Part shown: positions 9,141-17,871 of the stretch, in pieces
Numbering within the stretch: the first letter of the stretch is position 1
How the letters are laid out: each line of letters starts with the position of its first letter
NCBI RefSeq assembly: GCF_051488665.1
Contig: NZ_JBPSEG010000007.1
Coordinates: forward strand, 62,001-126,000
Origin: Melioribacter sp051488665
GTDB lineage: Bacteria; Bacteroidota; Ignavibacteria; Ignavibacteriales; Melioribacteraceae
Direction: 5' to 3'
DNA length: 64,000 nucleotides
Translations under genes and position numbers: made by a program
Notes under the pieces: model-generated
Seen by the model: the letters and a program-made list of their open reading frames with translations, nothing else
The model's database searches: none
What the model was told of the DNA's origin: nothing

Positions 9141-9171
9141 GGGCAGTTCGCTGAGATTGCCGCCCTTTTTT
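9141..9171 (+). terminator. intrinsic-terminator-like hairpin with no gene upstream on this strand
   Basis: GGGCAG 9141-9146 can pair with the arm ending GCCGCCC at 9159-9165 with one mismatch, followed directly by T6 at 9166-9171. An alternative longer stem uses GGCGGC 9107-9112 with GCCGCC 9159-9164. No plus-strand CDS ends nearby, so it could end a small RNA or prevent antisense read-through into rpmH. Confidence 0.35.
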
Positions 9172-9181
9172 ATGTCCGTAC

Positions 9182-9201
9182 ACAAACCCGCTTCGGTTTG
9201 T
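9182..9201. other. 7-bp perfect hairpin before rpmH
   Basis: ACAAACC at 9182-9188 and GGTTTGT at 9195-9201 form a perfect stem with a 6-nt loop. The right arm contains the TTTG element of the proposed rpmH promoter. It has no T-tract after it, so I do not call it a terminator. Confidence 0.4.
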
Positions 9202-9228
9202 TAATTACGTCTAAAATGTTTACTTTTG
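9197..9228 (+). promoter_or_regulatory. Bacteroidota-type promoter for rpmH
   Basis: TTTG at 9197-9200, a 20-nt gap, and TACTTTTG at 9221-9228 match the TTTG-N19/21-TAnnTTTG consensus known for Bacteroides-type sigma factors. rpmH starts 30 nt downstream, with AGGTG ahead of the ATG. Confidence 0.5.
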
Positions 9229-9258
9229 CACATTTCGAACGATTAAATTAGGTGAATT

Positions 9259-9405
9259 ATGAAAAGAACATTTCAACCGAGCAACAGAAAAAGAAAGAAC
9301 AAACACGGATTCCGCGAAAGAATGTCCACTAAGAACGGACGTAAAGTATTAGCCAGAAGAAGAGCAAAAGGAAGAAAGAGACTGACAGTAAGCGACGAGA
9401 GATAA
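9259..9405 (+). CDS. rpmH: 50S ribosomal protein L34
   Basis: A 48-codon ORF beginning MKRTFQPSNRKRKNKHGFR, the universal L34 start, and ending LTVSDER. It is highly basic, as expected for this large-subunit rRNA-binding protein. TTAGGTG lies just ahead of the ATG. It is followed 43 nt later by rnpA, the near-universal gene order. Confidence 0.97.
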   Translation: MKRTFQPSNRKRKNKHGFRERMSTKNGRKVLARRRAKGRKRLTVSDER

Positions 9406-9448
9406 TTTTACCGTCCCCAATATTTTCGGGACTTCCAAGAGGTTTATT

Positions 9449-9856
9449 TTGAAGCAATATGGTCTTTCTGCCGCAGAAAGAATCAAACGAAAAAAAGATT
9501 TCGAGTTAGTTTACAATAAAGGAAACGTATTAATCTCTCCTTCTAAAAAGTTGAAAGTAATTTTTTATGCCGAAACTCAGGCGGAAGACTCCGGAGTTAA
9601 AACCGCTTATGCGGTAGCTCGAAAAAGCGGCAAAGCTGTTTGGAGAAACAGAATCAAAAGGCTGATGCGCGAGTCGTATCGTCTTAATAAATCGATATTG
9701 ACGGAATTGTGCAAAGAGAATAATCTCAAATTGCTGCTTGTATTCGCATCTCATACGATGAATCAAACCAGAAATAAAAAAGTCAAATTGAGCGAAGTTA
9801 TGCCGGAAGTAGTCGATTTGATGAAAAAAGTTAAAGACAGGCTCGAATCAAAATGA
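9449..9856 (+). CDS. rnpA: Ribonuclease P protein component
   Basis: Protein cofactor that helps the catalytic RNA remove tRNA 5' leaders. The family core is present: KKDFELVYNKG near the N terminus and the RNR-type signature in AVWRNRIKRLMRESYR near residues 68-82. It starts at a TTG preceded by AAGAGG at a suitable distance; no ATG fits as well. The 135 aa length is normal. It overlaps yidD by 4 nt (ATGA). Confidence 0.93.
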   Translation: MKQYGLSAAERIKRKKDFELVYNKGNVLISPSKKLKVIFYAETQAEDSGVKTAYAVARKSGKAVWRNRIKRLMRESYRLNKSILTELCKENNLKLLLVFASHTMNQTRNKKVKLSEVMPEVVDLMKKVKDRLESK

Positions 9857-10062
9857 AGTATCTGTTTATCTACTTAATTAAATTTTATCAGAAAGCAATT
9901 TCCCCAATGTTTCCGCCGTCGTGCCGCTTTTATCCAACATGCTCGGAATACTCGGTGCAGGCGTTTACTAAATACGGTGTATTCAAAGGGGGCATTAAAT
10001 CTATCTGGAGAATATTAAGATGTAATCCGTTCAATAAAGGCGGTTACGATCCTCTCGATTAA
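9853..10062 (+). CDS. yidD: Membrane protein insertion efficiency factor YidD
   Basis: A 69 aa protein with the family pattern: N-terminal amphipathic IKFYQKAISP, then CRFYPTCSEY with the conserved cysteines, then a C-terminal RCNPFNKGGYDPL. YidD assists insertion of membrane proteins together with YidC, which follows 16 nt downstream. It overlaps the end of rnpA. Confidence 0.95.
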   Translation: MKYLFIYLIKFYQKAISPMFPPSCRFYPTCSEYSVQAFTKYGVFKGGIKSIWRILRCNPFNKGGYDPLD

Positions 10063-10078
10063 TTTTAAAGGTAATTTT

Positions 10079-11959
10079 ATGGACAGACAATCAACAATTG
10101 CATTCATACTTATAGGAGTTATCTTAGTAGTATGGCTCTATCTTAATTCGCCTACTCCCCCTCCCGCATTACCGGAAGCGGCAGATTCCACGCTAGTAGC
10201 TCAGGATACATCAACGACTGTAAGGGATACTCTCCCGGTTGAAAATGAGGAAAAGCCGGAAACAAAGACAGAAACGACCGAAGAAGAAAGTCTTCCTTTC
10301 GGAACGACGCAGCTTCCAGAAAAAATAATTACAATCGATACGAAACTTGCAAGAATCGAACTGACCAGCAAAGGCGCAAAGATCAGAAAATATTATCTTA
10401 AGAATTATGAAACCTGGTATCACGAAAAATTCGACGAGAACGATTTTTATAACAGACACGTCCAGTTGATTAATCCGGATAACGGCGGCGATTTCAATTT
10501 GATTTTTGTTACTAAAGACGGAAAACTTGTAAATACTTCAAGCCTCGATTTTTCGTCGGACGCCGGCAATTATTTTTATAAAGTCGAAGAAAACGATTCG
10601 TTGACGCTTAAATATAAATTCGAAGGGACCGACGGAAAAGAAATAGTAAAAACATTCAAATTTTTCGGCGACGATTATGCCGCCGATATCGATATCGAAT
10701 TCTCGAATTTCCAGGATGTAATTAGCAGTTTCAGATACGACGTCGCCTGGACGAACGGAATAAATTTCACGGAAAAAAATTCGGTAGACGAAGCGCATTA
10801 TTCAAATGCGGCTGTTTATGCGGGAGGCGAGCAGGTTATTATCGACGCTTCAAGCCCGGATGAAAAAGTGTCGAAAGATATTAACGGCAAAGTCGATTGG
10901 GCTGGAGTAAAAAGCAAATACTTCTCCGTTATTATTTCTCCGAATAATCCTAACGACGACGGCGGCGCTTACGTCGAAGGCACACATGTAGTCAAAGGCG
11001 AAGACGTAAGGGAATATTATAGCGTTAGCCTCAAAGTCCCTTTCAAGAATCAAAATTATCAAAAAGATTCGTTCAAGCTTTACGTCGGTCCAGTCGAGTA
11101 CAATACGTTGAAAACATACGGAAGAAGTTTTGAGGCGCTTGTCGATTTTGGCAGTTTTCTGGGATTGACTTTTATAATTAGACCGATTTCGGAATATTTC
11201 CTCCTGCCTTTGATGAAATTCCTTCATCAGTTCATTCCGAATTACGGATTCGTGATAATATTGCTTTCGATAATTGTGAAGTTCGCGCTGCATCCTCTTA
11301 CTAAGCAGAGTATGAAATCGATGAAAAAGATGCAGCTTTTGCAGCCGAAGATTAACGAGCTGAAAGAAAAATATAAAGACGACCCGCAGAGAGTGCAAAA
11401 GGAAACGATGAAACTTTATTCGACGTACGGCATAAATCCGATGGGCGGATGTTTCCCGATGCTGCTTCAGATGCCTATTCTGATTGCTCTCTGGAGTTTG
11501 TTTAATGTGGCAATCGACATAAGACAGCAGCCGTTCATTCTCTGGATCGACAATCTCTCCGCGCCCGACGTAATCTTTAAATTGCCCTTTAAAGTTCCGA
11601 TTTTTAATATTGACGTCGTCAGCGGATTGGCGCTTCTGTTGGGTATTACAATGTTTATTCAGCAGAAACAGAGCGTAAAAGATCCTTCGCAAAAGGCGCT
11701 GGTTTATATAATGCCCGTGATGTTTACGTTAATGTTTATGGGATTTCCTTCGGGACTTAATCTTTACTATTTCATGTTTAACTTACTCTCGATCGGACAA
11801 CAGTATTATATCAATCATAAAAAAGACGATATGGAACTTGTGCCCGTAGCCAATCCGAAAAAGAAGCAGGGATTTATGGCGCGCATGCTCGAAGCCGCCG
11901 AAAAGCAGGCGCAGGCTCAGAAACAGATTCAACCGAAATCCAAAAAAAGAAAAAAATAA
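10079..11959 (+). CDS. yidC: Membrane protein insertase YidC
   Basis: Inserts and folds inner-membrane proteins. Residues about 5-22 form the first membrane helix, followed by an acidic Thr/Glu-rich linker and the large periplasmic beta domain (about 85-340) found in Gram-negative YidC. The YidC/Oxa1 core (about 360-590) carries GGCFPMLLQMPILIAL and several hydrophobic helices. The tail is strongly basic, as in proteins that touch the ribosome. The 626 aa length is typical for the Bacteroidota side. It is the last gene of rpmH-rnpA-yidD-yidC; the usual next gene mnmE is absent. Confidence 0.96.
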   Translation: MDRQSTIAFILIGVILVVWLYLNSPTPPPALPEAADSTLVAQDTSTTVRDTLPVENEEKPETKTETTEEESLPFGTTQLPEKIITIDTKLARIELTSKGAKIRKYYLKNYETWYHEKFDENDFYNRHVQLINPDNGGDFNLIFVTKDGKLVNTSSLDFSSDAGNYFYKVEENDSLTLKYKFEGTDGKEIVKTFKFFGDDYAADIDIEFSNFQDVISSFRYDVAWTNGINFTEKNSVDEAHYSNAAVYAGGEQVIIDASSPDEKVSKDINGKVDWAGVKSKYFSVIISPNNPNDDGGAYVEGTHVVKGEDVREYYSVSLKVPFKNQNYQKDSFKLYVGPVEYNTLKTYGRSFEALVDFGSFLGLTFIIRPISEYFLLPLMKFLHQFIPNYGFVIILLSIIVKFALHPLTKQSMKSMKKMQLLQPKINELKEKYKDDPQRVQKETMKLYSTYGINPMGGCFPMLLQMPILIALWSLFNVAIDIRQQPFILWIDNLSAPDVIFKLPFKVPIFNIDVVSGLALLLGITMFIQQKQSVKDPSQKALVYIMPVMFTLMFMGFPSGLNLYYFMFNLLSIGQQYYINHKKDDMELVPVANPKKKQGFMARMLEAAEKQAQAQKQIQPKSKKRKK

Positions 11960-11977
11960 TCGACTACGAGTCGAAAT

Positions 11978-14662
11978 GTGAAACGTCTTTTAATTACATT
12001 CTTCTTTTCTTGTTTGACTTTAAGCATGGCGCAGCGGAGCGACACGCTGCGCCTGCAGCTCGAAAGCAGAAGTCTTCCTTTCGGACTGGAAGAACAAATT
12101 CCCGCCGGCAGACCGCGCGTCGGATTGGCGCTTAGCGGAGGCGGCGCCAGGGCATTGACTCAAATCGGTATTTTGAAATTCCTCGAAGAAATTGATCTGC
12201 CTATCGATATGATTGTGGGCACGAGTATGGGCAGCATTATCGGCGGACTCTATTCCTCGGGATACTCGGTCGATTATCTCGATTCAATTGCTTCGAGCGC
12301 CGATTGGAACGGACTGTTCACTTCGGAAAGCTCCAACAGAAACGAATTGTTCGTCGACCAGAAGATTACGCAGGACAAAGCGGTTTTGTCTTTAAGACTC
12401 GAGGGTTTAAAGCCGATTATACCTCGCTCGCTCAATTCTGGCTTGAAAGGTTCTGCGTTTTTGAATTTACTGGCATTGAACGCTCCCGTTAAAGCAAATG
12501 ATTTCGATAAATTGATCTATAAATACAGAGCCGTATGCACCGATCTCGTTAACGGCAGGGAAGTAATTATTGGCAGAGGTTCATTGGGACTTGCCATGCA
12601 AGCCAGTTCCAGCGTTTCGTTTCTTTTGCCCCCCGTTCAGTACGATTCTCTGACTCTTGTCGACGGAGGAATCGTAGCTAATATTCCGGTTAAAGAAACG
12701 CGTCGTCTCGGAGCCGACATTGTAATTGCCGGAAATGCCGTTAGCCCTCTTTACTCGGAAAGCGAACTCAATTATCCGTGGGCGCTTGCCGACCAGTTGA
12801 TCAGCATTCCGATGCACATGCTGAACAAAGAACAGCTCGAAAGCGCCGACATTATTATCCAGCCCGACCTTGCGGGAATACGAAATACCGATTTCAGGAA
12901 TATCGATGAGTTGATAGAAAAAGGTTATGCCGCCGCAAAGGAAAAAGAAACGGAAATTAGAAATCTTTATCTAAAATATTTGAGAAGAAAATTAAAAAAC
13001 GACAAAGTCTATCGTAATGTAAAAATAAATCCCGCAGACAGAATTGACGAATATTTCGACAACAGAACGGTTTTAGTCAGTATTGACAACGTCGATCTCA
13101 GTTTAATTTTATACAAGATAAAAAAAGATTTGGGACTTAAAGACGCCGCTTTCGAACTCGAATTTTTCAACGATACGACATACCTGAATTTAATCAAGGA
13201 CGAATATCCCTCCGTTATGAAAATCGAATTCGAAGGAGATTCCGCGGTTTCGAGATATCGATTGATGCAGATCGCAAGGAAACAGATAGGAAAGCCCGCC
13301 AGTCCCGGACATTTGTTTGGCATTGCTCTGGAAATTATGAGTTTATACCGCCGTTCCGGTTTTCCGATTGCCGAAATAAATAAGGTCGATTTCGACGAAC
13401 AAACCGGAACGCTTAAATTCATTATCGAAGAAGGCGTAATTGACGAAGTTAAATTAACCGGTAAATACAGAGCGAAGAGAGAAATCATACTTCGTGAATT
13501 TCCGGTCAAAAAAGGCGAACCGTTTAAATTGGAAGACGCCGAAAAAGGTTTGATGAATCTTAGAAGCACGGATTTGTTCGAACAAATCGAATTGACGGTA
13601 GATCGAAAGAGCGGAAAAAATATTCTTTCGCTTAAAATGATAGAGCGTCCTTCGAGCGTCGTTCGTTTCGGAATTCGGGTAGACAACGAAAACTTTACAC
13701 AGTTTTCCGTCGATATACGAGACGAAAATTTCAACGGAACTGGAACGGAAATAGGAGCAATTATTGCCGGCGGAATAAGAAACCGGTCGTTTATTCTCGA
13801 GCATAAAGCTAACCGCGTTTTTGACACTTATATGACGTACAAAGTAAGAGCGTTTTATGAATTTAACGACGTCAATTTTTATAAAGACGATTCGACCGCC
13901 GCGTTTAATCAATTCAGGAGGATTAAATCGGGCGAATACAGACAAATATTTTACGGCGGAACATTCGGTATCGGCGCGCAGGTAAAAAGGATCGGCAACG
14001 TAATGGCGGAAGCTCGTTTTCAGAAAGACCGGATTAAAAATAAATCGAACGCGGAGAAACTGACAGGGAGCGCTATAATTTCCGCTTTCAGATTTTCGAT
14101 TGCCGTCGACACGCAAAACGATTATCCGTTTCCCACCAGAGGCGTTTATCTTAGAACTTATTACGAAACGGCGCAAGCGGCGCTGGGCGGCGACGTCAGT
14201 TACACAAAATTATTTTTCGATTACAAAAATGTCTTCAGCCCGTTGTCTTCGCATACGATTACTTTCAGGACTACAATAGGCGTGGCAGACAACACATTGC
14301 CGCTGACGCAGCAATTTTCTTTAGGCGGGCAGAATATGTTTTTCGGATTTCGTAACGACGAATACAGAGGAAGGCAAATTTTGAGCGTATCGGCGGAATA
14401 CAGATATAAACTGCCCGTGAAAATATTTTTTGATACGTATCTGAAACTCCGTTACGATATCGGTTCGGCATGGGAAGAACGGGAAGCCGTCAGATATAAA
14501 GACCTGAAACACGGAATAGGAGCCACCCTTTCGTTCGATACGCCTGTCGGTCCGGCTGACTTCTCGGTCGGAAGGAGCTTCTTTTTTAAAGACAGACTTC
14601 CGAAAAACACGCTCGTAAAAGGCGAGCCGTTCTTCTATTTTACAATCGGTTATTATTATTGA
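11978..14662 (+). CDS. Patatin-like phospholipase fused to POTRA and outer-membrane barrel
   Basis: A signal peptide (about 1-19, ending SMAQ) is followed by a patatin domain (about 45-300) with the oxyanion loop SGGGARAL, nucleophile GTSMGS (Ser83) and catalytic DGG near Asp229. A middle region near 480-550 looks like a POTRA repeat (VKLTGKYRAKREIILREF, then a second half). The C-terminal ~330 residues are a BamA/Omp85-like barrel ending FYFTIGYYY. This is the architecture of PlpD-type (type Vd) autotransporters and related surface lipases. Expected activity is hydrolysis of phospholipid acyl chains at or beyond the outer membrane. It overlaps the convergent TPR-like gene by 7 nt. Confidence 0.85.
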   Translation: MKRLLITFFFSCLTLSMAQRSDTLRLQLESRSLPFGLEEQIPAGRPRVGLALSGGGARALTQIGILKFLEEIDLPIDMIVGTSMGSIIGGLYSSGYSVDYLDSIASSADWNGLFTSESSNRNELFVDQKITQDKAVLSLRLEGLKPIIPRSLNSGLKGSAFLNLLALNAPVKANDFDKLIYKYRAVCTDLVNGREVIIGRGSLGLAMQASSSVSFLLPPVQYDSLTLVDGGIVANIPVKETRRLGADIVIAGNAVSPLYSESELNYPWALADQLISIPMHMLNKEQLESADIIIQPDLAGIRNTDFRNIDELIEKGYAAAKEKETEIRNLYLKYLRRKLKNDKVYRNVKINPADRIDEYFDNRTVLVSIDNVDLSLILYKIKKDLGLKDAAFELEFFNDTTYLNLIKDEYPSVMKIEFEGDSAVSRYRLMQIARKQIGKPASPGHLFGIALEIMSLYRRSGFPIAEINKVDFDEQTGTLKFIIEEGVIDEVKLTGKYRAKREIILREFPVKKGEPFKLEDAEKGLMNLRSTDLFEQIELTVDRKSGKNILSLKMIERPSSVVRFGIRVDNENFTQFSVDIRDENFNGTGTEIGAIIAGGIRNRSFILEHKANRVFDTYMTYKVRAFYEFNDVNFYKDDSTAAFNQFRRIKSGEYRQIFYGGTFGIGAQVKRIGNVMAEARFQKDRIKNKSNAEKLTGSAIISAFRFSIAVDTQNDYPFPTRGVYLRTYYETAQAALGGDVSYTKLFFDYKNVFSPLSSHTITFRTTIGVADNTLPLTQQFSLGGQNMFFGFRNDEYRGRQILSVSAEYRYKLPVKIFFDTYLKLRYDIGSAWEEREAVRYKDLKHGIGATLSFDTPVGPADFSVGRSFFFKDRLPKNTLVKGEPFFYFTIGYYY

Positions 14663-15213
14663 GACTCTTTCGATTTCCTTTCCTGCTCGGCGGCTTTTTC
14701 CGCAAGCGCAGTAAAACGGGCTTCGTTCTGAAAATCTTTTAAGCGCTTATAAAGATTAGCCAGCGAACGGTATACCTTGCTCTTCAGTTCCACGTTTTTA
14801 ACGTTCGATTTTACAATCTCAATTATCCTTGAATTCGTCGGCAGGTCGAGGTCGAAATTGTAAAGACCGAGAAGATCCGTTAACGGTTCGTGCGACGCAG
14901 GATTTGCTTCCATCGCTTTTTTGTAGTATTCGATTGCGCTTTCAAGATAATCGTATTCATCGGAGTTGTTTTCAAGTATTTTCGCTGTCCATAGCGAAAG
15001 GTCGTATTTTTTATGATTAAAATCGCGAATAAGTTTTTCCGTATACATTTTGATTTCGTCGAGGCTCAATGTAGGATTGCCAAGCAGAACTTTAAAAACT
15101 TCCAGATCGTCGATTCCGTTTCTAACCGCTTCCGTAAAGGCGTCGAATAGTTCGTCGGGTGAACTTGAATATCTGAAAGTTGATTCGAGTTTTTTTATCA
15201 AATCGTTTTTCAT
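14656..15213 (-). CDS. TPR-like hypothetical protein
   Basis: A 185 aa, charged, predicted helical, soluble protein without signal peptide. The segment from about 93 to 127 (AIEYYKKAMEANPASHEPL) is a TPR-type helix pair, and a second helical repeat follows near 145-175 (VYRSLANLYKRLKDFQNEA). No catalytic motif is visible, so a scaffold or binding role is the most that can be said. Its 3' end overlaps the patatin gene by 7 nt on the opposite strand. Confidence 0.6.
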   Translation of the reverse strand: MKNDLIKKLESTFRYSSSPDELFDAFTEAVRNGIDDLEVFKVLLGNPTLSLDEIKMYTEKLIRDFNHKKYDLSLWTAKILENNSDEYDYLESAIEYYKKAMEANPASHEPLTDLLGLYNFDLDLPTNSRIIEIVKSNVKNVELKSKVYRSLANLYKRLKDFQNEARFTALAEKAAEQERKSKESQ

Positions 15214-15275
15214 TTTTCTCGGAAAATTTTGACCTGACCAGATTTTTATTTTTCGAACCGCTGAAAAGTTTCAAT

Positions 15276-15656
15276 TCATTCGTGTTCGAACAGAGCGCAG
15301 CAGGCGCCCGCCGGGTCTTCTATAACGCAGTATTTTCCCATACCTGGAATTACTTTTGGGCCTGACAATACTTTGCCGCCGTTGCTCTTGCAGGCTTCAA
15401 TGCCGGCGTCCAGGTTTTCTACGTTTATATAAACCATCCACAGCGAAGGGAGATTTGCATTTTCGCCTTTTTTGTGACAAATACCTGCGGCGGGGTTTCC
15501 TTCCGAGGGAATAATCATGTTATAGTCGTCGTAGTCTCCCATGCTTACGGGTTGAGATTTCCATCCGACAACTTTCTCGTAGAAACTCTTTAAGCTTTTT
15601 GCGTCGTTTACGGTTAAGTCGTGCCAGGCGATAACGCCTATTGTTTTGTTTATCAT
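15276..15656 (-). CDS. VOC (glyoxalase/bleomycin-resistance) family protein
   Basis: 126 aa with the beta-alpha-beta-beta-beta pattern of vicinal-oxygen-chelate proteins: WHDLTVNDAKSLKSFYEKVVGWK at the N terminus, VYINVENLDAGIEACKSNGG at the start of the second half and IEDPAGACCALFEHE at the end. The usual metal-site positions are partly present (N-terminal His, C-terminal Glu). Such proteins act on small molecules; the substrate is not predictable. It is the last of three minus-strand genes, 14 nt after the rRNA methyltransferase. Confidence 0.8.
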   Translation of the reverse strand: MINKTIGVIAWHDLTVNDAKSLKSFYEKVVGWKSQPVSMGDYDDYNMIIPSEGNPAAGICHKKGENANLPSLWMVYINVENLDAGIEACKSNGGKVLSGPKVIPGMGKYCVIEDPAGACCALFEHE

Positions 15657-15670
15657 GTTTAGCTCCTATT

Positions 15671-17116
15671 CTAATTTGTGTATTCAAGCAAAGCTACGTT
15701 TTCAATGTGATATGTATGCGGAAACATGTCAACGGGTCTGATCTTTATTAACTTATATCCGCCTTCGCAAAGGAGTTTTATATCTCTTGCCTGCGTGGCG
15801 GGATTACAACTGATATAAACAATACTGCGGGGACGAAGGCTTAAAATATCGTTGACGGTTTTGGGATGCATGCCGCTTCGCGGCGGGTCGGCAATCAAAA
15901 TATCCGGCAATGGAATTTTGTTCTCTTCTATTAAAGGCAAAAAGGATTTGTTCAGATCCGCCAGATACGGCTTGAAGTTCCCCGTCTTATTTAATTCGAT
16001 ATTGATGCGCGCGTCTTCAATTGCCGGCTCTACGTTTTCGAATCCGTAAATAAACCCGGCATTTTCGGAAATAAAAATCGGAATTGTACCCGCGCCCGAA
16101 TAAAGGTCGTAAACAATTTCGTTCCCTTTCGGATTTGCAAATTCGAGCGCGACGTTGTAAAGTTTTTCGGCTTGCAATGTATTGGTCTGGAAAAATGAAT
16201 TGGCGCTTATTCGGAAAACTTTTTCGCCGATAGTATCGTAAATAAAGCCGCTGCCGAAGAGAACGTTTTCATAGTCGCCGACTGCCACCTGCGATTTCTT
16301 TTTGTTGATGTTGTTTATCAATGTTGTAACGGCGGGAAAACTCGATTGAATTAAATCGCCGTATTCTTTCATTAATTCCGGGTTTTCTTCCGAAGTTACC
16401 AGGTTTACCATAAGATCGTTTTTGTGAAAGGACTGTTTTATTACCAGGTTGCGCAGGTAACCGGTATGTGTTTCCGTAGAATAGATTGTTGCGTTTCTTT
16501 CTTTGAAGAAAGAGCGTGTGAAATTCAAAATATTATTGCTGATTTCGGATTGAAGAAAACATTCGTCAATATCGAGCACTTTGTCGTACATTCCCGGAAT
16601 ATGCAGACCGAGAGCAAAATTCTTGTCTTTTATTTCCTGCATTGAATTGATCTCGTCTTCCGACAGCCATCGTTTGTTGGCAAAAGAAAATTCCATCTTG
16701 TTTCTGTAAAAGAAGATTTTTTCGGAAGGAACAATGTGAAGTGTTTCGTAATCGGACAACCCCGCTATATGATGAAAAATTTCGTTAACCTGGTCGTTTT
16801 TGTATTTGAGCTGCATATTATAGTCGAGGTCCTGCTGTTTGCATCCGCCGCAAACGCCGAAATATTTACAACTCGGGTCAGTTCTGTAAGGGGATTTTTT
16901 TAAAATCGATACGGCTTCCGCTTCCGCGTATGTTTTTTTTATTTTTTTCAAACGCGCTTTAACAACGTCCCCGGGATATCCGTTCTTTACAAAAATCACA
17001 TAACGCTTCGAATTATCCGGATTGACGGGATTGACTTCTTTTATGATTTTGGAAACTCCTTTGCCTTCGAATGCGTATGAAGAAATTTCGAGCTCTAAAA
17101 TGTCGCCTTTTTTCAA
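15671..17116 (-). CDS. rlmD: 23S rRNA (uracil-5-)-methyltransferase, RlmD/RumA-like
   Basis: SAM-dependent C5 methylation of a uridine in rRNA (or tRNA, in the TrmA branch). The N-terminal TRAM domain (about 1-65) is followed by iron-sulfur cysteines Cys83, Cys89 and Cys92 in CKYFGVCGGC, with a likely fourth ligand in DECFLQ. The SAM domain has YDLYSGAGTIPIF near 335 and the catalytic SCNPATQARD near 440. The 481 aa length fits. RlmD, RlmC and TrmA cannot be separated with certainty by eye. It lies 3 nt after the methyltransferase at 17120. Confidence 0.88.
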   Translation of the reverse strand: MKKGDILELEISSYAFEGKGVSKIIKEVNPVNPDNSKRYVIFVKNGYPGDVVKARLKKIKKTYAEAEAVSILKKSPYRTDPSCKYFGVCGGCKQQDLDYNMQLKYKNDQVNEIFHHIAGLSDYETLHIVPSEKIFFYRNKMEFSFANKRWLSEDEINSMQEIKDKNFALGLHIPGMYDKVLDIDECFLQSEISNNILNFTRSFFKERNATIYSTETHTGYLRNLVIKQSFHKNDLMVNLVTSEENPELMKEYGDLIQSSFPAVTTLINNINKKKSQVAVGDYENVLFGSGFIYDTIGEKVFRISANSFFQTNTLQAEKLYNVALEFANPKGNEIVYDLYSGAGTIPIFISENAGFIYGFENVEPAIEDARINIELNKTGNFKPYLADLNKSFLPLIEENKIPLPDILIADPPRSGMHPKTVNDILSLRPRSIVYISCNPATQARDIKLLCEGGYKLIKIRPVDMFPHTYHIENVALLEYTN

Positions 17117-17119
17117 TTT

Positions 17120-17827
17120 CTAATCCTTTTGTAATAAGAAAAGATAATAACCGATATGTTTGTTTCCGCCCAGATTTAGATAGGCGTGGGATTCATGTTT
17201 TATCCGGTTAATGATTTTTTTATAATAACTTTTTTCGGAAGGTTCCAGTTCGGTTCTACTTTCGTCCAGACGCTTGTCGATTTCCTTGTAATAATCTTTA
17301 AGAGTATGCGACAGGTCTTCTTCGTAAATAATTTTGAATCTTCTTTCGGAATAATATTTTCTCATCTCGTCGATTCGCAAGGGATTTAAGTAAGAATTTT
17401 CATATATGTCCTTTATAAAAGCGGGATATTTGTCCGAGAGATGAACAATTTCGCCCGCGTATAAATATCCGCCGGGTTTTAATATCCTTTTAAATTCCTT
17501 GATAATTCTGTTTCTGTCGGGCGTTGAAACCGACGCCTGAGCGTAAATCAAATCGAATTCGGAGTCGCCGTAATCCGTATTTTCAAAACTCATCATTTTG
17601 ATATTTACAGAGGGATTGTTTTCGCTGACCAGCCGGGCTTCCAGCAGCGACTGGTAATCTTCCACGATCATATCTGCCGGTGTGTTGAAATGAGCGGCAA
17701 TTCTCGAAGCCGCATAGAAGGCTCCGCTGCCGGCAACAAGAATTTTTTGCGGATTCGAGTTCAGATGTTTGAATAAGCTTTCGACCTGATAATCCAATCC
17801 GGGCAAAAGTATTGCGTTCTTTTTCAT
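17120..17827 (-). CDS. Class I SAM-dependent methyltransferase
   Basis: 235 aa. The glycine-rich SAM loop is KILVAGSGAFYAA near residues 28-40. The DLIYAQASV segment (about 98-106) and RILKPGGYLYAGE (about 126-138) are the usual motifs II and III of class I small-molecule methyltransferases. The substrate is unknown. The start ATG lies only a few nt after a TATTTTTG box on the minus strand, so the mRNA may be nearly leaderless. The rRNA methyltransferase follows 3 nt downstream. Confidence 0.75.
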   Translation of the reverse strand: MKKNAILLPGLDYQVESLFKHLNSNPQKILVAGSGAFYAASRIAAHFNTPADMIVEDYQSLLEARLVSENNPSVNIKMMSFENTDYGDSEFDLIYAQASVSTPDRNRIIKEFKRILKPGGYLYAGEIVHLSDKYPAFIKDIYENSYLNPLRIDEMRKYYSERRFKIIYEEDLSHTLKDYYKEIDKRLDESRTELEPSEKSYYKKIINRIKHESHAYLNLGGNKHIGYYLFLLQKD

Positions 17828-17871
17828 GCTGCAAAAATAAGAAACTCAATCAACAAAAATACGGCCGATAT

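Larger units (their letters stand above)
8864..9258. other. Divergent intergenic region upstream of rpmH
   Basis: About 395 nt between the DUF5916 gene and rpmH. The 8925-9000 part is AT-rich. The 9100-9170 part is GC-rich with two T-tracts, described separately with the hairpin and rpmH promoter. I looked for TTATCCACA-type DnaA boxes and saw none, so there is no support for oriC here although rpmH-rnpA-yidD-yidC often lies near it. Confidence 0.5.

Noticed and set aside
8864..9258. Possible oriC beside rpmH-rnpA
   Set aside because: No TTATCCACA-type DnaA boxes and no dnaA in the window; gene order alone is not enough.
10850..11692. 280-codon ORF antisense to yidC
   Set aside because: Composition follows the yidC codon pattern on the opposite strand; no start signal or recognisable domain.
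13009..13827. 272-codon ORF antisense to the patatin gene
   Set aside because: Shadow of the strong coding pattern of the patatin gene; Ser/Ile-rich with no family features.
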